From Pseudomonadota bacterium (lineage in GTDB: Bacteria; Pseudomonadota; Gammaproteobacteria; Steroidobacterales; Steroidobacteraceae), in assembly GCA_018241425.1 (NCBI GenBank), contig JAFEDU010000007.1:60294-124293 (forward strand): a DNA stretch of 64,000 bases. The letters run 5' to 3'. The translations under genes and the position numbers were made by a program. The notes under the pieces were generated by a model, which saw only the letters and a program-made list of their open reading frames with translations, searched no databases and was not told the origin of the DNA. Of this stretch, positions 1-8,683 are shown piece by piece; the first letter of the stretch is position 1, and each line of letters starts with the position of its first letter.

Positions 1-1
1 C

Positions 2-229
2 AAGTTCGACGTCGTGAAGATCGACGTCGGCAACTTCGACAAGAACCTCGACATCGACGGCCGCTACGGCCACCCGATCGGCAATGGCATCCCGGCGGTC
101 GTGGTGGTGGATGCGGACAACAAGGTCCTCTACTCCACCAAGGGCGGCGAGCTCGCCAACGCCCGCAAGATGGGCGAGCAGGGCATCTACGACTTCCTGT
201 CCGCGAAGGTGGCAACGCCTTCGGGCTGA
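2..229 (+). CDS. Thioredoxin-fold protein, C-terminal part (5' end outside window)
   Basis: The reading frame is open from the first bases, so the start lies upstream of the window; about 75 residues are visible. They contain the thioredoxin-like pattern of a beta strand (VVKIDVGNFD), a cis-proline loop (GIPAVVVVD) and a following strand (KVLYSTKGGEL), then a C-terminal helix. This is what the second half of a thioredoxin/DUF899-like redox protein looks like. The CxxC active site, if present, would be outside the window, so an actual redox role cannot be confirmed. It ends 16 bp before the convergent gamma-glutamyltransferase gene. Confidence 0.7.
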   Translation, partial: KFDVVKIDVGNFDKNLDIDGRYGHPIGNGIPAVVVVDADNKVLYSTKGGELANARKMGEQGIYDFLSAKVATPSG

Positions 230-245
230 AGCGGCCGCGGTCGCC

Positions 246-2108
246 CTACCAGCCGATGCCGTAGTCCTCGCCGTGGTTGCTCGAGCCGCCCCAGAGCGTG
301 CCGTGTGCCCGGTCCAGGAGGATGGCATTGATCGGCCCTGAGCTGCGCTCGACGTAGTCCAGCGTGTATCCCATGCGCTCGAGTTCCTGCCGCACTTGCG
401 GCGGCGTGGAACTGTTGACCGTCATGCGCCCGGGGAAGGATTCATGGGCGCCGAAGGAATCGCGCATCTGGTAGCTCGTGATGTTGGCGGCCTCGGTCGC
501 CTCCTGCACGGTCATCCCGAACTCCTCGACGTCGAGGAAGAACTGCAGCAGGTTCTGGTCCTGCGTGTCTCCGCCCTGCACCGAGAACACCAGCACCGGC
601 TTGCCGTCCTTCAGTGCCAGCGTCGGGGTGAGCGTCGCGCGCGGCCGCTTGCCCGGCGCGAGCACGTTGTAGGGATTGTCCCTGGCATCCAGCACGAACG
701 ACTGCATGCGCTGGGAGAGCCCGATGCCGGTCCTGCCGGCGATCACCGCCGGCACCCAGCCGCCGGAGGGCGTGACCGAGACCGCCCAGCCTTCCGCGTC
801 CGCGGCCTCGACACTGGTGGTCCCGAGGCGGAACGTGCGGTTGAACTCCGCGAGCGCCGTGGGGGTCGCCTGCGGCACCTTCGTGTGCCATTCCCTCAGA
901 AGCTTCGCGAACGGGTTCTTGCCACCCTGGTAGGGGTACGGGTCGCCCGGCTTCACATCCGGGTCGTTGTGGTCGGGGTTGATGAGCTTCGCGCGCGCGC
1001 GGGCGTAGTCCTTGGAGAGCAGGCCCCGGATCGGCGAGAGCGGCGGGAAGTCGGGGTCGCCGTAGTAGAAGTCACGGTCGGCATAAGCGAGGTTCATCGC
1101 CTGGTAGAGCGTGTGGATGTAGCGCGCCGAGTTGTAACCCATCGACTTCAGGTCGAAGTTCTCCAGGATGTTGAGCGTCTGCAACATCACCGGGCCCTGC
1201 ACCCAGGTGGTGAGCTTGTACACCTCGATGCCCCTGTAGCTGGTGTGCACCGGCTGCTCGATCTTCACCTTCCAGTGGTCGAGGTCCGCCAGCGTGATCA
1301 GGCCGCCCGCCTCCTGCACGCCGCGCACGAACTCGCGCGCGATGTCGCCGCGGTAGAAGCGGTCGTAGGCGGCGTAGATCGCGGTCTTGCGGTCCTTGCC
1401 GGCCGCGAGCGCCTGGCTCTCCGCCTCGACCAGCTTGCGCAGGGTGGCCGCAAGGTCCGGCTGGTGGAACATCTCCCCCGGCTCGGGGGCCTCGTGCGCG
1501 CTGCCCAGGTGCGGCAGCAGGATGCGGCGTGACTCGGGCCAGCCCTTGAGGCGCTCCTTGTTCTTCTCGATGGTGCGCACCAGCTCGGCTTCCATCGGAT
1601 AGCCGTCCGCCATCTGGATGGCGGGCGCCAGCACCTCCTTGAGGCTCATCGTGCCGTACTCGGCCAGCATGGTCATAAGCCCGCCCGGGGTGCCCGGAGT
1701 CACGGCCGAGAGCGGCCCGAACTCGGGCGGCACCCGCATGCCCTGCTTCTTGAAGAACTCGGGCGTGGCCCCGGTGGGGGCGACCCCGAGCCCGTTGATG
1801 CCGATGACCTCCCCGGTGTGCGGGTTGTAGATCAGTGCCTGGGTCTCCCCGCCCCAGGAGAGCGTGTCCCACATGGTCGAGGTCGCCGCGATCATGGCGC
1901 AGGCGGCATCGACCGCGTTGCCGCCCTTCTGGAAGATCGACGCGCCCGCGGTCGCCGCGAGCGGCTTGCCGGTGACGGCCATCCAGTGGGCGCCGTGGAG
2001 CGGCGGCTTCTGGGTCTGCGGGCGCGCAGGCGCGGCGCTGGCCGCGAGCAGGGCGGCGGCGCCGCAAAGGCAGGCCGCCAGGATCTTCCGGGGGTGAGCC
2101 AGGTTCAT
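246..2108 (-). CDS. ggt: Gamma-glutamyltransferase
   Basis: Predicted N-terminal nucleophile hydrolase that cleaves gamma-glutamyl bonds (glutathione and related peptides) in the periplasm. The 620-residue protein opens with a signal peptide (KILAACLCGAAALLAASAAPARP). The self-processing site is the LGTTSVEAADAEG motif, where Thr430 would become the nucleophile of the small subunit. The family feature DxxGWAVSVTPSGG follows, and a GG-containing substrate loop (VFSVQGGDTQDQNLLQF) lies further on. I start at the ATG at 2108 because the signal peptide begins there; the frame stays open 43 codons further but with no secretion-like sequence. It is divergent from the MOSC gene (122 bp gap). Homologues include Ggt and cephalosporin acylase-like enzymes, and the exact substrate is not readable. 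Confidence 0.9.
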   Translation of the reverse strand: MNLAHPRKILAACLCGAAALLAASAAPARPQTQKPPLHGAHWMAVTGKPLAATAGASIFQKGGNAVDAACAMIAATSTMWDTLSWGGETQALIYNPHTGEVIGINGLGVAPTGATPEFFKKQGMRVPPEFGPLSAVTPGTPGGLMTMLAEYGTMSLKEVLAPAIQMADGYPMEAELVRTIEKNKERLKGWPESRRILLPHLGSAHEAPEPGEMFHQPDLAATLRKLVEAESQALAAGKDRKTAIYAAYDRFYRGDIAREFVRGVQEAGGLITLADLDHWKVKIEQPVHTSYRGIEVYKLTTWVQGPVMLQTLNILENFDLKSMGYNSARYIHTLYQAMNLAYADRDFYYGDPDFPPLSPIRGLLSKDYARARAKLINPDHNDPDVKPGDPYPYQGGKNPFAKLLREWHTKVPQATPTALAEFNRTFRLGTTSVEAADAEGWAVSVTPSGGWVPAVIAGRTGIGLSQRMQSFVLDARDNPYNVLAPGKRPRATLTPTLALKDGKPVLVFSVQGGDTQDQNLLQFFLDVEEFGMTVQEATEAANITSYQMRDSFGAHESFPGRMTVNSSTPPQVRQELERMGYTLDYVERSSGPINAILLDRAHGTLWGGSSNHGEDYGIGW

Positions 2109-2229
2109 GCGGAGCCTTCGGTGTGTGCGGCGGCAGCGGCGCGCACGCAGCATAGAAGAGGTGTGCCCGCCGCGCACGCCCGGGCGCGGATATTCAGGTA
2201 TCTTGAGGCTGGGCCTGAGGATCTTCCCG

Positions 2230-3051
2230 ATGGTCACGACTTCAACCCTGACGCGCCTGTTCTACTACCCGGTGAAATCGGCACGCGGCATCGAGACGCG
2301 TGCGGCGCCGGTCACCGCCGCGGGTCTCGAGCACGACCGCCGCTGGATGGTCGTGGACTCGGAAAACCGCTTCCTCACCCAGCGCACCCATCCCCACATG
2401 GCGCGTATCGTTCCCGAGGTCCGGGGCGGTGCACTCACCCTCACGGCCCCGGACCTGCCGGAGCTGCACGTGGCCGCCAGCCAGGGCGGGGCCGGCATCA
2501 CCGTCACCATCTGGGACGACACCTGCCGGGCGGTCACGCAGGGAGAGGAGGCCGATGCCTGGGTCTCGCGCGCGCTCGAGGAACCGGCGCGCCTGGTGAA
2601 GGTCACGCCGGACATGGGGCGCACCGCAAGCAGCGAGTACGCGCAGGAGCTGGCCGCGCCGCTCGGGTTCCCGGACGGCTACCCGATCCTCGTCTGCAGC
2701 GAGAGCTCGCTGGCGGATCTCAATACACGACTGCCCCAGGCGATGCCGATCGAGCGCTTCCGTCCCAACCTCGTGCTCGCGGGGCTGCCGCCCTGGGCGG
2801 AGGATCGCATCGAGCGCGTGACCGTGGGCGCGGTGACGCTGCGCCTGGTGAAGCCGTGTACGCGCTGCTCGATCCCGACCTTCGATCACCTGACGGGCGA
2901 GCCGGCATTCAACGTATTGCGCGTGTTGAAGGAATTCCGCTTCAACCGCGCGCTGCACGGGGTCACTTTCGGCGAAAATGCGGTCGTGGAATCCGGGGCC
3001 GGCAACGCGCTCGCGGCCGGCAGCCGCTGCGAGATCAGCTACCGTTCCTGA
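2230..3051 (+). CDS. MOSC domain protein (YcbX/mARC-like)
   Basis: 273 residues. An N-terminal beta-barrel segment (LTRLFYYPVKSARGIETRAA) is followed by the MOSC region, with RWMVVDSENRFLTQRTHPHMARI, RFRPNLVLAG and the near-C-terminal cysteine motif VKPCTRCSIPTFDHLTGE. MOSC proteins bind molybdenum cofactor and relay sulfur or reduce N-hydroxylated compounds. Here the conserved Cys in KPCxRC is the expected Mo ligand. The usual C-terminal 2Fe-2S ferredoxin domain of E. coli YcbX is absent; the protein ends shortly after FGENAVVESGAG. The ATG at 2230 is preferred because it directly precedes the conserved N-terminal strand. Confidence 0.85.
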   Translation: MVTTSTLTRLFYYPVKSARGIETRAAPVTAAGLEHDRRWMVVDSENRFLTQRTHPHMARIVPEVRGGALTLTAPDLPELHVAASQGGAGITVTIWDDTCRAVTQGEEADAWVSRALEEPARLVKVTPDMGRTASSEYAQELAAPLGFPDGYPILVCSESSLADLNTRLPQAMPIERFRPNLVLAGLPPWAEDRIERVTVGAVTLRLVKPCTRCSIPTFDHLTGEPAFNVLRVLKEFRFNRALHGVTFGENAVVESGAGNALAAGSRCEISYRS

Positions 3052-3218
3052 AGAAGGCTGCAGCAGCACCTTGCTGCACAGCCACATAGGCCACCCAACA
3101 CGCGGTCGCGGGCTTTGCCCTATCCGACAGGCCCCCGACGGTCCGAAACTGTGCGCCCCGCACGACCTACCCGTGGGCTGCTCCGCCACACTCGCATTCG
3201 ACAATTGCGGGGCAAAGT

Positions 3219-5120
3219 GTGAACCAGTTGGCATTCGGTCTTGGCGCGCTCGCAGGGCTCGCGGTCGCCGCCGTCGCAGTTCTGCTGCTGCGCCTGAAGC
3301 GCCCGAAGGCGCCGCCGGCGTGGCTCCAGGACTACGACGAGACGCACCTGGCCGCCTTCGAGCAGTGGCCGACCACGGCCCTGGTGCTCGACCCCGCGAC
3401 CGAGAAGGTGCTCGCCATGAACCCCGCCGGCCTGCGCAGCCTGGGGTACACGCTCGCCGAGGTGCGCGCGTCCCGCTTCGGTGAACTGTTCGCCCCCGAG
3501 GAACCCAACCCGCAGGCGCCCGAAAAGCCCCTGATCAAGCGCGTGCAGGAAGCCAGCGCCCGTGCGCCGCTGGAGCTCGCGCAGCGCTGCCGCGATGGCA
3601 GCCGCCGCGCGGTTGAATGCACCTGCTACCCGCTGCAACTCGGCACACGCTCGCTGCTGGCTGTGGCAGTGCACGACGTGAGCGTGCGGCGGCAGGTGGA
3701 ATCGCACCTTCTGGAGAAGCACCAGGAGCTCGACCACCTCGCGCACCACGACCACCTCACGGGGCTCCCCAACCGCCTGTACCTGCAGGCGCACCTGCCC
3801 GACGCCATCGCGGACGCGCGGCGCAAGAACACCGTGCTGGCGGTGCTGTTCCTGGACCTCGACCGCTTCAAGCACGTCAACGACTCGCGCGGCCACGAGA
3901 CCGGCGACAAGCTCCTGAAGACCGTGGCCCAGCGCATACGCTCCACCATGCGCGCCGAGGACGTCGTGGTGCGCATGGGCGGCGACGAGTTCGTCGTGAT
4001 CCTCAAGGGCGTGCAGAGTTCCGAGCAGGTGAGCGAGGCGGCCGCGCGAATCAACCACGCGCTGTCCGCCCCCATGATCGTGGACGGGCGCACGCTCGTG
4101 ACCACGGTCAGCATCGGTGTCGCGCTCTACCCGAACGACGGCGCGGACATGGGCGAGCTGCTGCGGCACTCGGACACGGCCATGTACCAGGCCAAGGATC
4201 GCGGCCGCAACAACTTCCAGCTGTTCTCGCCCAACATGGACAAGCGCCTTAAGGAGCGCATCGCGATCGAGTCCTCGCTGCGCACCGCGCTGTCCTCGCG
4301 CCAGCTCGACGTGCACTACCAGCCGATCGTCGACATCGAGTCGCAGCGCGTGGTGGCCCTCGAGGCGCTGTTGCGCTGGAAGCACCCCAATCACGGCTAC
4401 GTGCGCCCGGAGCGCTTCGTGAGCGTGGCCGAGGAGGCCGGGCTCATCGTCCCGATCGGGGAATTCGTCATGCAGCGCGCCATCGAGGACACGGTGCGCT
4501 GGCGCCAGGCCGGGGCGGCGATCGTGCCGGTGGCGATCAACATCTCGGCCGTGCAGCTGCAGCGCACCAACCTCGCCGAGAACATCTCGCGCCTCACCAA
4601 GCAGCACGGCCTCGAGCCCTCGATGCTGCAGATCGAGCTCACCGAGAGCGCCGTATTCGAGCGCCGCGAGGCGCGGGCGCGCGAGGCGAGCCAGGACACG
4701 GTCGCGAAGCTGCGCGAGCTCGGTGTCCACATCGCCATCGACGACTTCGGAACCGGCTACTCGAGCCTCTCGTACCTCAAGCGCTGGCGGGTGGACACGC
4801 TCAAGATCGACCGCAGCTTCGTGCGCGACCTCGTGACCGACATGTCCGACCTCGCCATCGTCAGCGCCATCATCGCCATGGCGCGCTACCTGCACATCAA
4901 GGTCGTCGCCGAGGGAATCGAGGGCTGGCCGCAGCTGGAGAAGCTGCGCCAGCTCGGCTGCTCCTACGCGCAGGGATTCCTGTTCGCGCGGCCCGCCCCG
5001 GCCGACGAGTGCCTGCGCTACCTCAACAACACCCCGCTCGACCTCACCCAGCGCCTGCCGGCGCTCGACCTGCTCGAGAACACCGGCAGCGGCGAGCACG
5101 TGCGCGCCCTGCGCGCCTGA
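3219..5120 (+). CDS. Membrane-anchored PAS-GGDEF-EAL cyclic-di-GMP enzyme
   Basis: 633 residues from a GTG start. One N-terminal transmembrane helix (residues about 3-25) is followed by a PAS domain (about 45-165), a diguanylate cyclase domain and a phosphodiesterase domain. The GGDEF signature is intact at residues 254-258. An RAED sequence five residues upstream fits the inhibitory RxxD I-site. The EAL motif is at 382-384, with the later family motifs DDFGTGYSSLSYL and KIDRSFV intact. Both activities could therefore be functional and the net direction is not readable. A -10-like GACAAT sits at 3200-3205, close upstream. The PAS domain suggests redox or ligand sensing, but no cofactor residue is diagnostic. 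Confidence 0.92.
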   Translation: MNQLAFGLGALAGLAVAAVAVLLLRLKRPKAPPAWLQDYDETHLAAFEQWPTTALVLDPATEKVLAMNPAGLRSLGYTLAEVRASRFGELFAPEEPNPQAPEKPLIKRVQEASARAPLELAQRCRDGSRRAVECTCYPLQLGTRSLLAVAVHDVSVRRQVESHLLEKHQELDHLAHHDHLTGLPNRLYLQAHLPDAIADARRKNTVLAVLFLDLDRFKHVNDSRGHETGDKLLKTVAQRIRSTMRAEDVVVRMGGDEFVVILKGVQSSEQVSEAAARINHALSAPMIVDGRTLVTTVSIGVALYPNDGADMGELLRHSDTAMYQAKDRGRNNFQLFSPNMDKRLKERIAIESSLRTALSSRQLDVHYQPIVDIESQRVVALEALLRWKHPNHGYVRPERFVSVAEEAGLIVPIGEFVMQRAIEDTVRWRQAGAAIVPVAINISAVQLQRTNLAENISRLTKQHGLEPSMLQIELTESAVFERREARAREASQDTVAKLRELGVHIAIDDFGTGYSSLSYLKRWRVDTLKIDRSFVRDLVTDMSDLAIVSAIIAMARYLHIKVVAEGIEGWPQLEKLRQLGCSYAQGFLFARPAPADECLRYLNNTPLDLTQRLPALDLLENTGSGEHVRALRA

Positions 5121-5223
5121 CCCCACGGCCCCTGGACTCGTTTTAGGCATCGGTGCCCGCCGGGCGCGCGCCGGCACGCCTGGGGCAGCCGCGCGCCGTG
5201 TTGCCATGCGACAATCGGAGGCG

Positions 5224-6204
5224 ATGGCAGCCGAAGTCTCAACGGGGGCGCCCGGGCGCAGCCTGCCCGCGCAGTGCGCGGACGCGGTGCTCATGGTCCG
5301 GCCGGCCGCCTTCGGCTTCAATCCCGAGACCGCCGCCACCAACACGTTCCAGCAGCCGGCGGCTCCCGCCGCCGGTGATCCCGAGCGCGCCGCCCTCGCG
5401 GAGTTCGATCGCATGGTCATGGCGCTGCGTTCGGAAGGGGTGACCGTGGCGATCGCGGCCGACAGCAAGTCGCCCGCCAAGCCCGACGCGGTTTTCCCCA
5501 ACAACTGGGTAAGCTTCCACCACGACGGCACGCTCGTCCTCTATCCGATGGCCAACCCGAGCCGGCGCGCCGAGCGGCGCCAGGCGGTCATCGACGCGGC
5601 AATCGGCCAGACCGGATTTGCGGTGCGCCACCTGATCGACCTCAGCTGGCACGAGGGCGAGGGCCGGTTCCTCGAGGGCACCGGCAGCCTGGTGCTCGAT
5701 CACGCCAACCGGGTCGCCTATGCCTGCGCCTCGCCGCGCACGCACCCGGAGCTGGTCGCCGAGTGGGCGCAGGAGCTCAAGTACTCTGCGGTGGTGTTCC
5801 GCGCCGCGAATCGCGCCGGCGTGCCGCTCTACCACACCAACGTCGCGCTCTGGATCGGGGCGCAGGTGGCGGTGGTGGCGCTCGAGGCCGTCGAGCCCGC
5901 CGACCGCGCGCGCGTCCAGCAGTCACTCGCGGCCAGTGGTCGCGAGGTCATCACCATTGGCCACGACGAGCTCGAGGCCTTTGCCGGGAACATGCTGGAG
6001 CTTGGGACCTGGGATGAAGCCCTGGGCGATGCGCGCGTCCTGGTGATGTCCGAACGCGCACGCCGGGCCCTGCGGCCGGACACCTATGCGCGCCTGGCGG
6101 CCTGCACCGACACGATCCTGCCGGTGCCCGTGCCGGTCATCGAGACCCTGGGCGGCGGCAGCGTGCGCTGCATGATGGCCGAGGTCTTCCGGGCTGCCCC
6201 ATGA
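5224..6204 (+). CDS. ctlX: Citrulline/arginine deiminase-related hydrolase (CtlX family)
   Basis: Guanidino-modifying superfamily (pentein fold) hydrolase of the CtlX type. The protein begins with the family hallmark LMVRPAAFGFNPETAATNTFQ region. It also has FPNNWVSFHHDG (substrate-binding Asn/His segment), DLSWHEGEGRFLEGTGS (acidic and His catalytic residues) and a late LGGGSVRCMMAE with the candidate catalytic Cys. The family acts on citrulline or related ureido/guanidino compounds. Start choice: ATG at 5224 has GGAGG just upstream and a -10-like GACAAT 8 nt before it. An in-frame ATG at 5206 would add six residues. It overlaps plsY by 4 bp (ATGA), so translation is probably coupled. Confidence 0.8.
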   Translation: MAAEVSTGAPGRSLPAQCADAVLMVRPAAFGFNPETAATNTFQQPAAPAAGDPERAALAEFDRMVMALRSEGVTVAIAADSKSPAKPDAVFPNNWVSFHHDGTLVLYPMANPSRRAERRQAVIDAAIGQTGFAVRHLIDLSWHEGEGRFLEGTGSLVLDHANRVAYACASPRTHPELVAEWAQELKYSAVVFRAANRAGVPLYHTNVALWIGAQVAVVALEAVEPADRARVQQSLAASGREVITIGHDELEAFAGNMLELGTWDEALGDARVLVMSERARRALRPDTYARLAACTDTILPVPVPVIETLGGGSVRCMMAEVFRAAP

Positions 6205-6851
6205 CGGAACTGGCGGTCAAGGCCGTGCTCGCCTACCTGCTTGGGTCGCTCGTGGGAAGCCTCATCCTCGGCCGCTTCAGCGGCGTCGACATCCGCACGC
6301 AGGGCAGCGGTAATGCCGGGGCCACCAATGCGCTCAGGACCCAGGGCAAGGCCATGGGGCTTACCGTGCTGGTCATCGACCTGGCGAAGGGCTGGGTGGC
6401 GACCGCGTGGCTGGCGCGCGTTGCGCTGCCGTTCGTGCCGGCGGCGACCTTGGAGTACCGCGAGTGGCTGGTGCCGGCCTGCGGCATCGCGGTGATGCTG
6501 GGGCACATCTACCCCTTGTGGTACGGGTTCCGGGGCGGGAAGGGCGTCGCGACCCTGGTGGGCGTCATCCTGGGCGTCGGCGGTGGGCTGTTGCTCGCCT
6601 TCCTCGTGACCTTCCTGGTCGCGGTCATGATCTTGGGCTGGGTCAGCCTGGGCTCCATGCTGGGCGCGGCGGCGGTGGCGGTCGCGATCGCGGTGGGTGA
6701 CTACGCGCCGCGGGTTCCGCTCCTGACGTTTGCGGTGCTGGCGGCCCTCCTGATCGTGTACACCCACCGCGGCAACCTCGGGCGCATCCGCGCCGGCACC
6801 GAGTCGCGTGCCCGGAAGCTGTGGCTGTTCCGGGGCCGGGCCGCGGGATGA
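6201..6851 (+). CDS. plsY: Glycerol-3-phosphate acyltransferase PlsY
   Basis: Integral inner-membrane enzyme that transfers acyl groups from acyl-phosphate to glycerol-3-phosphate, the first committed step of phospholipid synthesis. 216 residues with five or so hydrophobic segments. The family motifs are present: GSGNAGATNALR near residue 35, HIYPLWYGFRGGKGVAT near 100, and the C-terminal YTHRGNLGRI. The length is normal. It overlaps ctlX upstream and birA downstream by 4 bp each, suggesting one transcript for ctlX-plsY-birA-coaX. Confidence 0.95.
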   Translation: MTELAVKAVLAYLLGSLVGSLILGRFSGVDIRTQGSGNAGATNALRTQGKAMGLTVLVIDLAKGWVATAWLARVALPFVPAATLEYREWLVPACGIAVMLGHIYPLWYGFRGGKGVATLVGVILGVGGGLLLAFLVTFLVAVMILGWVSLGSMLGAAAVAVAIAVGDYAPRVPLLTFAVLAALLIVYTHRGNLGRIRAGTESRARKLWLFRGRAAG

Positions 6852-7903
6852 AGCGCGCGAAGCAGGCAGCACGGCCAGAAGCGCGCGGGCGTCCGGCCGC
6901 ACATGCGGCGCGGCCCCTGGTGCGGCGGGTGTTTGCCGAACTCGCCGACGGCGGGTTCCATTCCGGCGAGGCCCTCGCGCGGTCGCTGGGGGTGAGCCGC
7001 AGCGCGGTCTGGAAGGCCGTGAGGGCATTGAAGGCCCTCGGCGCGCCGCTCGAGGCCGTGCGCAACCGCGGCTACTGCCTGCCGGGTGCAACTCCACCCC
7101 TGGAGGCGGAACTGATCCGAAAGGCGTTGCCACGCGCGCAGGGCGACCGCGTCTCCCGCATCGACGTCGAGTGGACGCTCGACTCGACCAACAGCCGGCT
7201 GCTCGCGCGCGCCAATCCGCCGCCGGGTACGAGCGAGGTCCTGCTCGCGGAGGTGCAGACCTCCGGTCGCGGCCGCCGCGGCAGGCAGTGGCTCGCGCCC
7301 CCCGGCGGCTCGATCTGCCTGTCCTTCAGCTGGACCTTTCGCGAGGTACCCCGGGAGCTCGGAGCGCTGGGCCTCGTGATCGGGGTATGCGCCCTGCGCG
7401 CGCTCAGGGCCCACGGCGTCCCGCGGCTGGAACTCAAGTGGCCGAACGACCTGCTCATGGATGGCCGCAAGCTCGGTGGGGTGCTGATCGAGCTGCGGGC
7501 CGAGAGTACGGGACCTGCGTGCGTCGTGATCGGCATCGGCCTCAATGTCGCACTCGGAGCCAGTGTGCTCGGGGCGATCGCAGCCACGGGTATCGCCGCG
7601 GCCGACCTCGCTTCCGCGCTCCACCGTCCACCGGACCGCAACGAGATCGTCGCCGCAGTGGTGGGCGAGTGCCTCGAGGGACTCGCCGCCTTCGAGCGCG
7701 AGGGACTGAAGCCGTTCATCGAGCACTGGCGCGCGGCCGATGCGCTCGCGGGTCGTCCGGTGGCGGTCAGCGGGGCACAGGGGACCGCGCAGGGGCTGGC
7801 GCGCGGGATCGACCTGCACGGGGCGCTGCTTCTGGAGACCCGCGAGGGCGTGCAGCGCTTCATCTCCGGCGACGTGAGCGTCCGGCCGGCGGTTACGCGA
7901 TGA
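6848..7903 (+). CDS. birA: Bifunctional biotin ligase/biotin operon repressor BirA
   Basis: 351 residues. The N-terminal winged helix (about 25-80, with the HTH SGEALARSLGVSRSAVWKAV) is followed by the biotin-protein ligase domain. GRGRRGRQW begins at residue 140 and is the biotinyl-AMP loop; KWPNDLL begins at 197; a short C-terminal SH3-like domain ends the protein. It activates biotin with ATP and transfers it to carboxyl carriers, and the HTH implies regulation of biotin genes, none of which are in this window. The start ATG at 6848 overlaps the plsY stop (ATGA). Confidence 0.95.
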   Translation: MKRAKQAARPEARGRPAAHAARPLVRRVFAELADGGFHSGEALARSLGVSRSAVWKAVRALKALGAPLEAVRNRGYCLPGATPPLEAELIRKALPRAQGDRVSRIDVEWTLDSTNSRLLARANPPPGTSEVLLAEVQTSGRGRRGRQWLAPPGGSICLSFSWTFREVPRELGALGLVIGVCALRALRAHGVPRLELKWPNDLLMDGRKLGGVLIELRAESTGPACVVIGIGLNVALGASVLGAIAATGIAAADLASALHRPPDRNEIVAAVVGECLEGLAAFEREGLKPFIEHWRAADALAGRPVAVSGAQGTAQGLARGIDLHGALLLETREGVQRFISGDVSVRPAVTR

Positions 7904-8667
7904 GCGTGCTCGTCATCGATGCCGGCAACACCCGCCTGAAGTGGGCGCGGGTGACCGACGGGCGCGTGGGGAAGTCCCGTGCGCTCGCCCACGGCGGCGC
8001 ATCGGCGGCCACGCAGGTCCTGCGGCTTTTTGGGTCACGGCCCGCGCCCGAGTGGGCGCTGGTCTCCAGCGTCGCCGGTCCACGCGTGCACCGCGCGGTG
8101 GAAGCTGCGGCGCGGACGGCTGGGGTGTCCCTGAGGTTCGTGAAGACCCCGAAGCGGGGCGCCGGGATCACCGTCGGATACCTCGAGCCGTGGCGGCTCG
8201 GCGTGGACCGGTACGTGGGGATGGTTGCGGCGCATCACCTGTTCCCGCGCCTGCCGGTGCTGGTCGTCGGGGTGGGCACCGCCCTGACGCTTGACCTGGT
8301 GTCCTCGGGCGGGCGGCACTTCGGCGGTGCGATCGTCCCCTCCCCGACGCTCATGGTGGAAAGCCTGCTTAAGGAGACCTGGGGTATCCGCCGGCGCGCC
8401 CAGGGCGGCCGCAACCGCGGCCGCGGCCCGTTCGGCCGCTCGACCCGGGATGCGATCCTCGAGGGGTCGCGCTACGCCGCGGCGGCCCTGATCGACCGGA
8501 CCGTCTGCGAGGGCATGGCCTTCACGCGGCGGCGCGCCCTGGTTGTCCTGACCGGCGGCGGCGCGGCGGCGGTGCGCCCGCTGCTCACCGCACCCTGTGT
8601 CACGGTGCCTGACCTGGTCCTGCGGGGGCTGGCGGTGCTGGCACAGAGCGCGGCGCGCGCGCCTTGA
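7900..8667 (+). CDS. coaX: Type III pantothenate kinase CoaX
   Basis: First step of coenzyme A synthesis: phosphorylation of pantothenate. 255 residues of the ASKHA fold. The phosphate-binding DAGNTRLKW is at residues 6-14. GVDRYVGMVAAHH and the GVGTALTLDLV loop follow, and a C-terminal GGGAAAV adenosine motif ends the fold. The ATG overlaps the birA stop by 4 bp; birA-coaX pairing is common in Gammaproteobacteria. An SPOR-domain gene follows, as in Pseudomonas-type gene order. Confidence 0.94.
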   Translation: MSVLVIDAGNTRLKWARVTDGRVGKSRALAHGGASAATQVLRLFGSRPAPEWALVSSVAGPRVHRAVEAAARTAGVSLRFVKTPKRGAGITVGYLEPWRLGVDRYVGMVAAHHLFPRLPVLVVGVGTALTLDLVSSGGRHFGGAIVPSPTLMVESLLKETWGIRRRAQGGRNRGRGPFGRSTRDAILEGSRYAAAALIDRTVCEGMAFTRRRALVVLTGGGAAAVRPLLTAPCVTVPDLVLRGLAVLAQSAARAP

Positions 8668-8683
8668 TCTAGAATCGGGCCCC

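Noticed and set aside
2109..2237. Upstream extension of gamma-glutamyltransferase by 43 residues
   Set aside because: It would bury the signal peptide and overlap the MOSC start region; the ATG at 2108 fits better.
3052..3218. Possible cyclic-di-GMP riboswitch before the GGDEF-EAL gene
   Set aside because: The conserved GEMM core and tetraloop receptor could not be found; only general GC-rich sequence is seen.
3120..5531. Long minus-strand open frame opposite the GGDEF-EAL gene
   Set aside because: The plus strand encodes intact catalytic motifs; the antisense product shows only composition-driven repeats.
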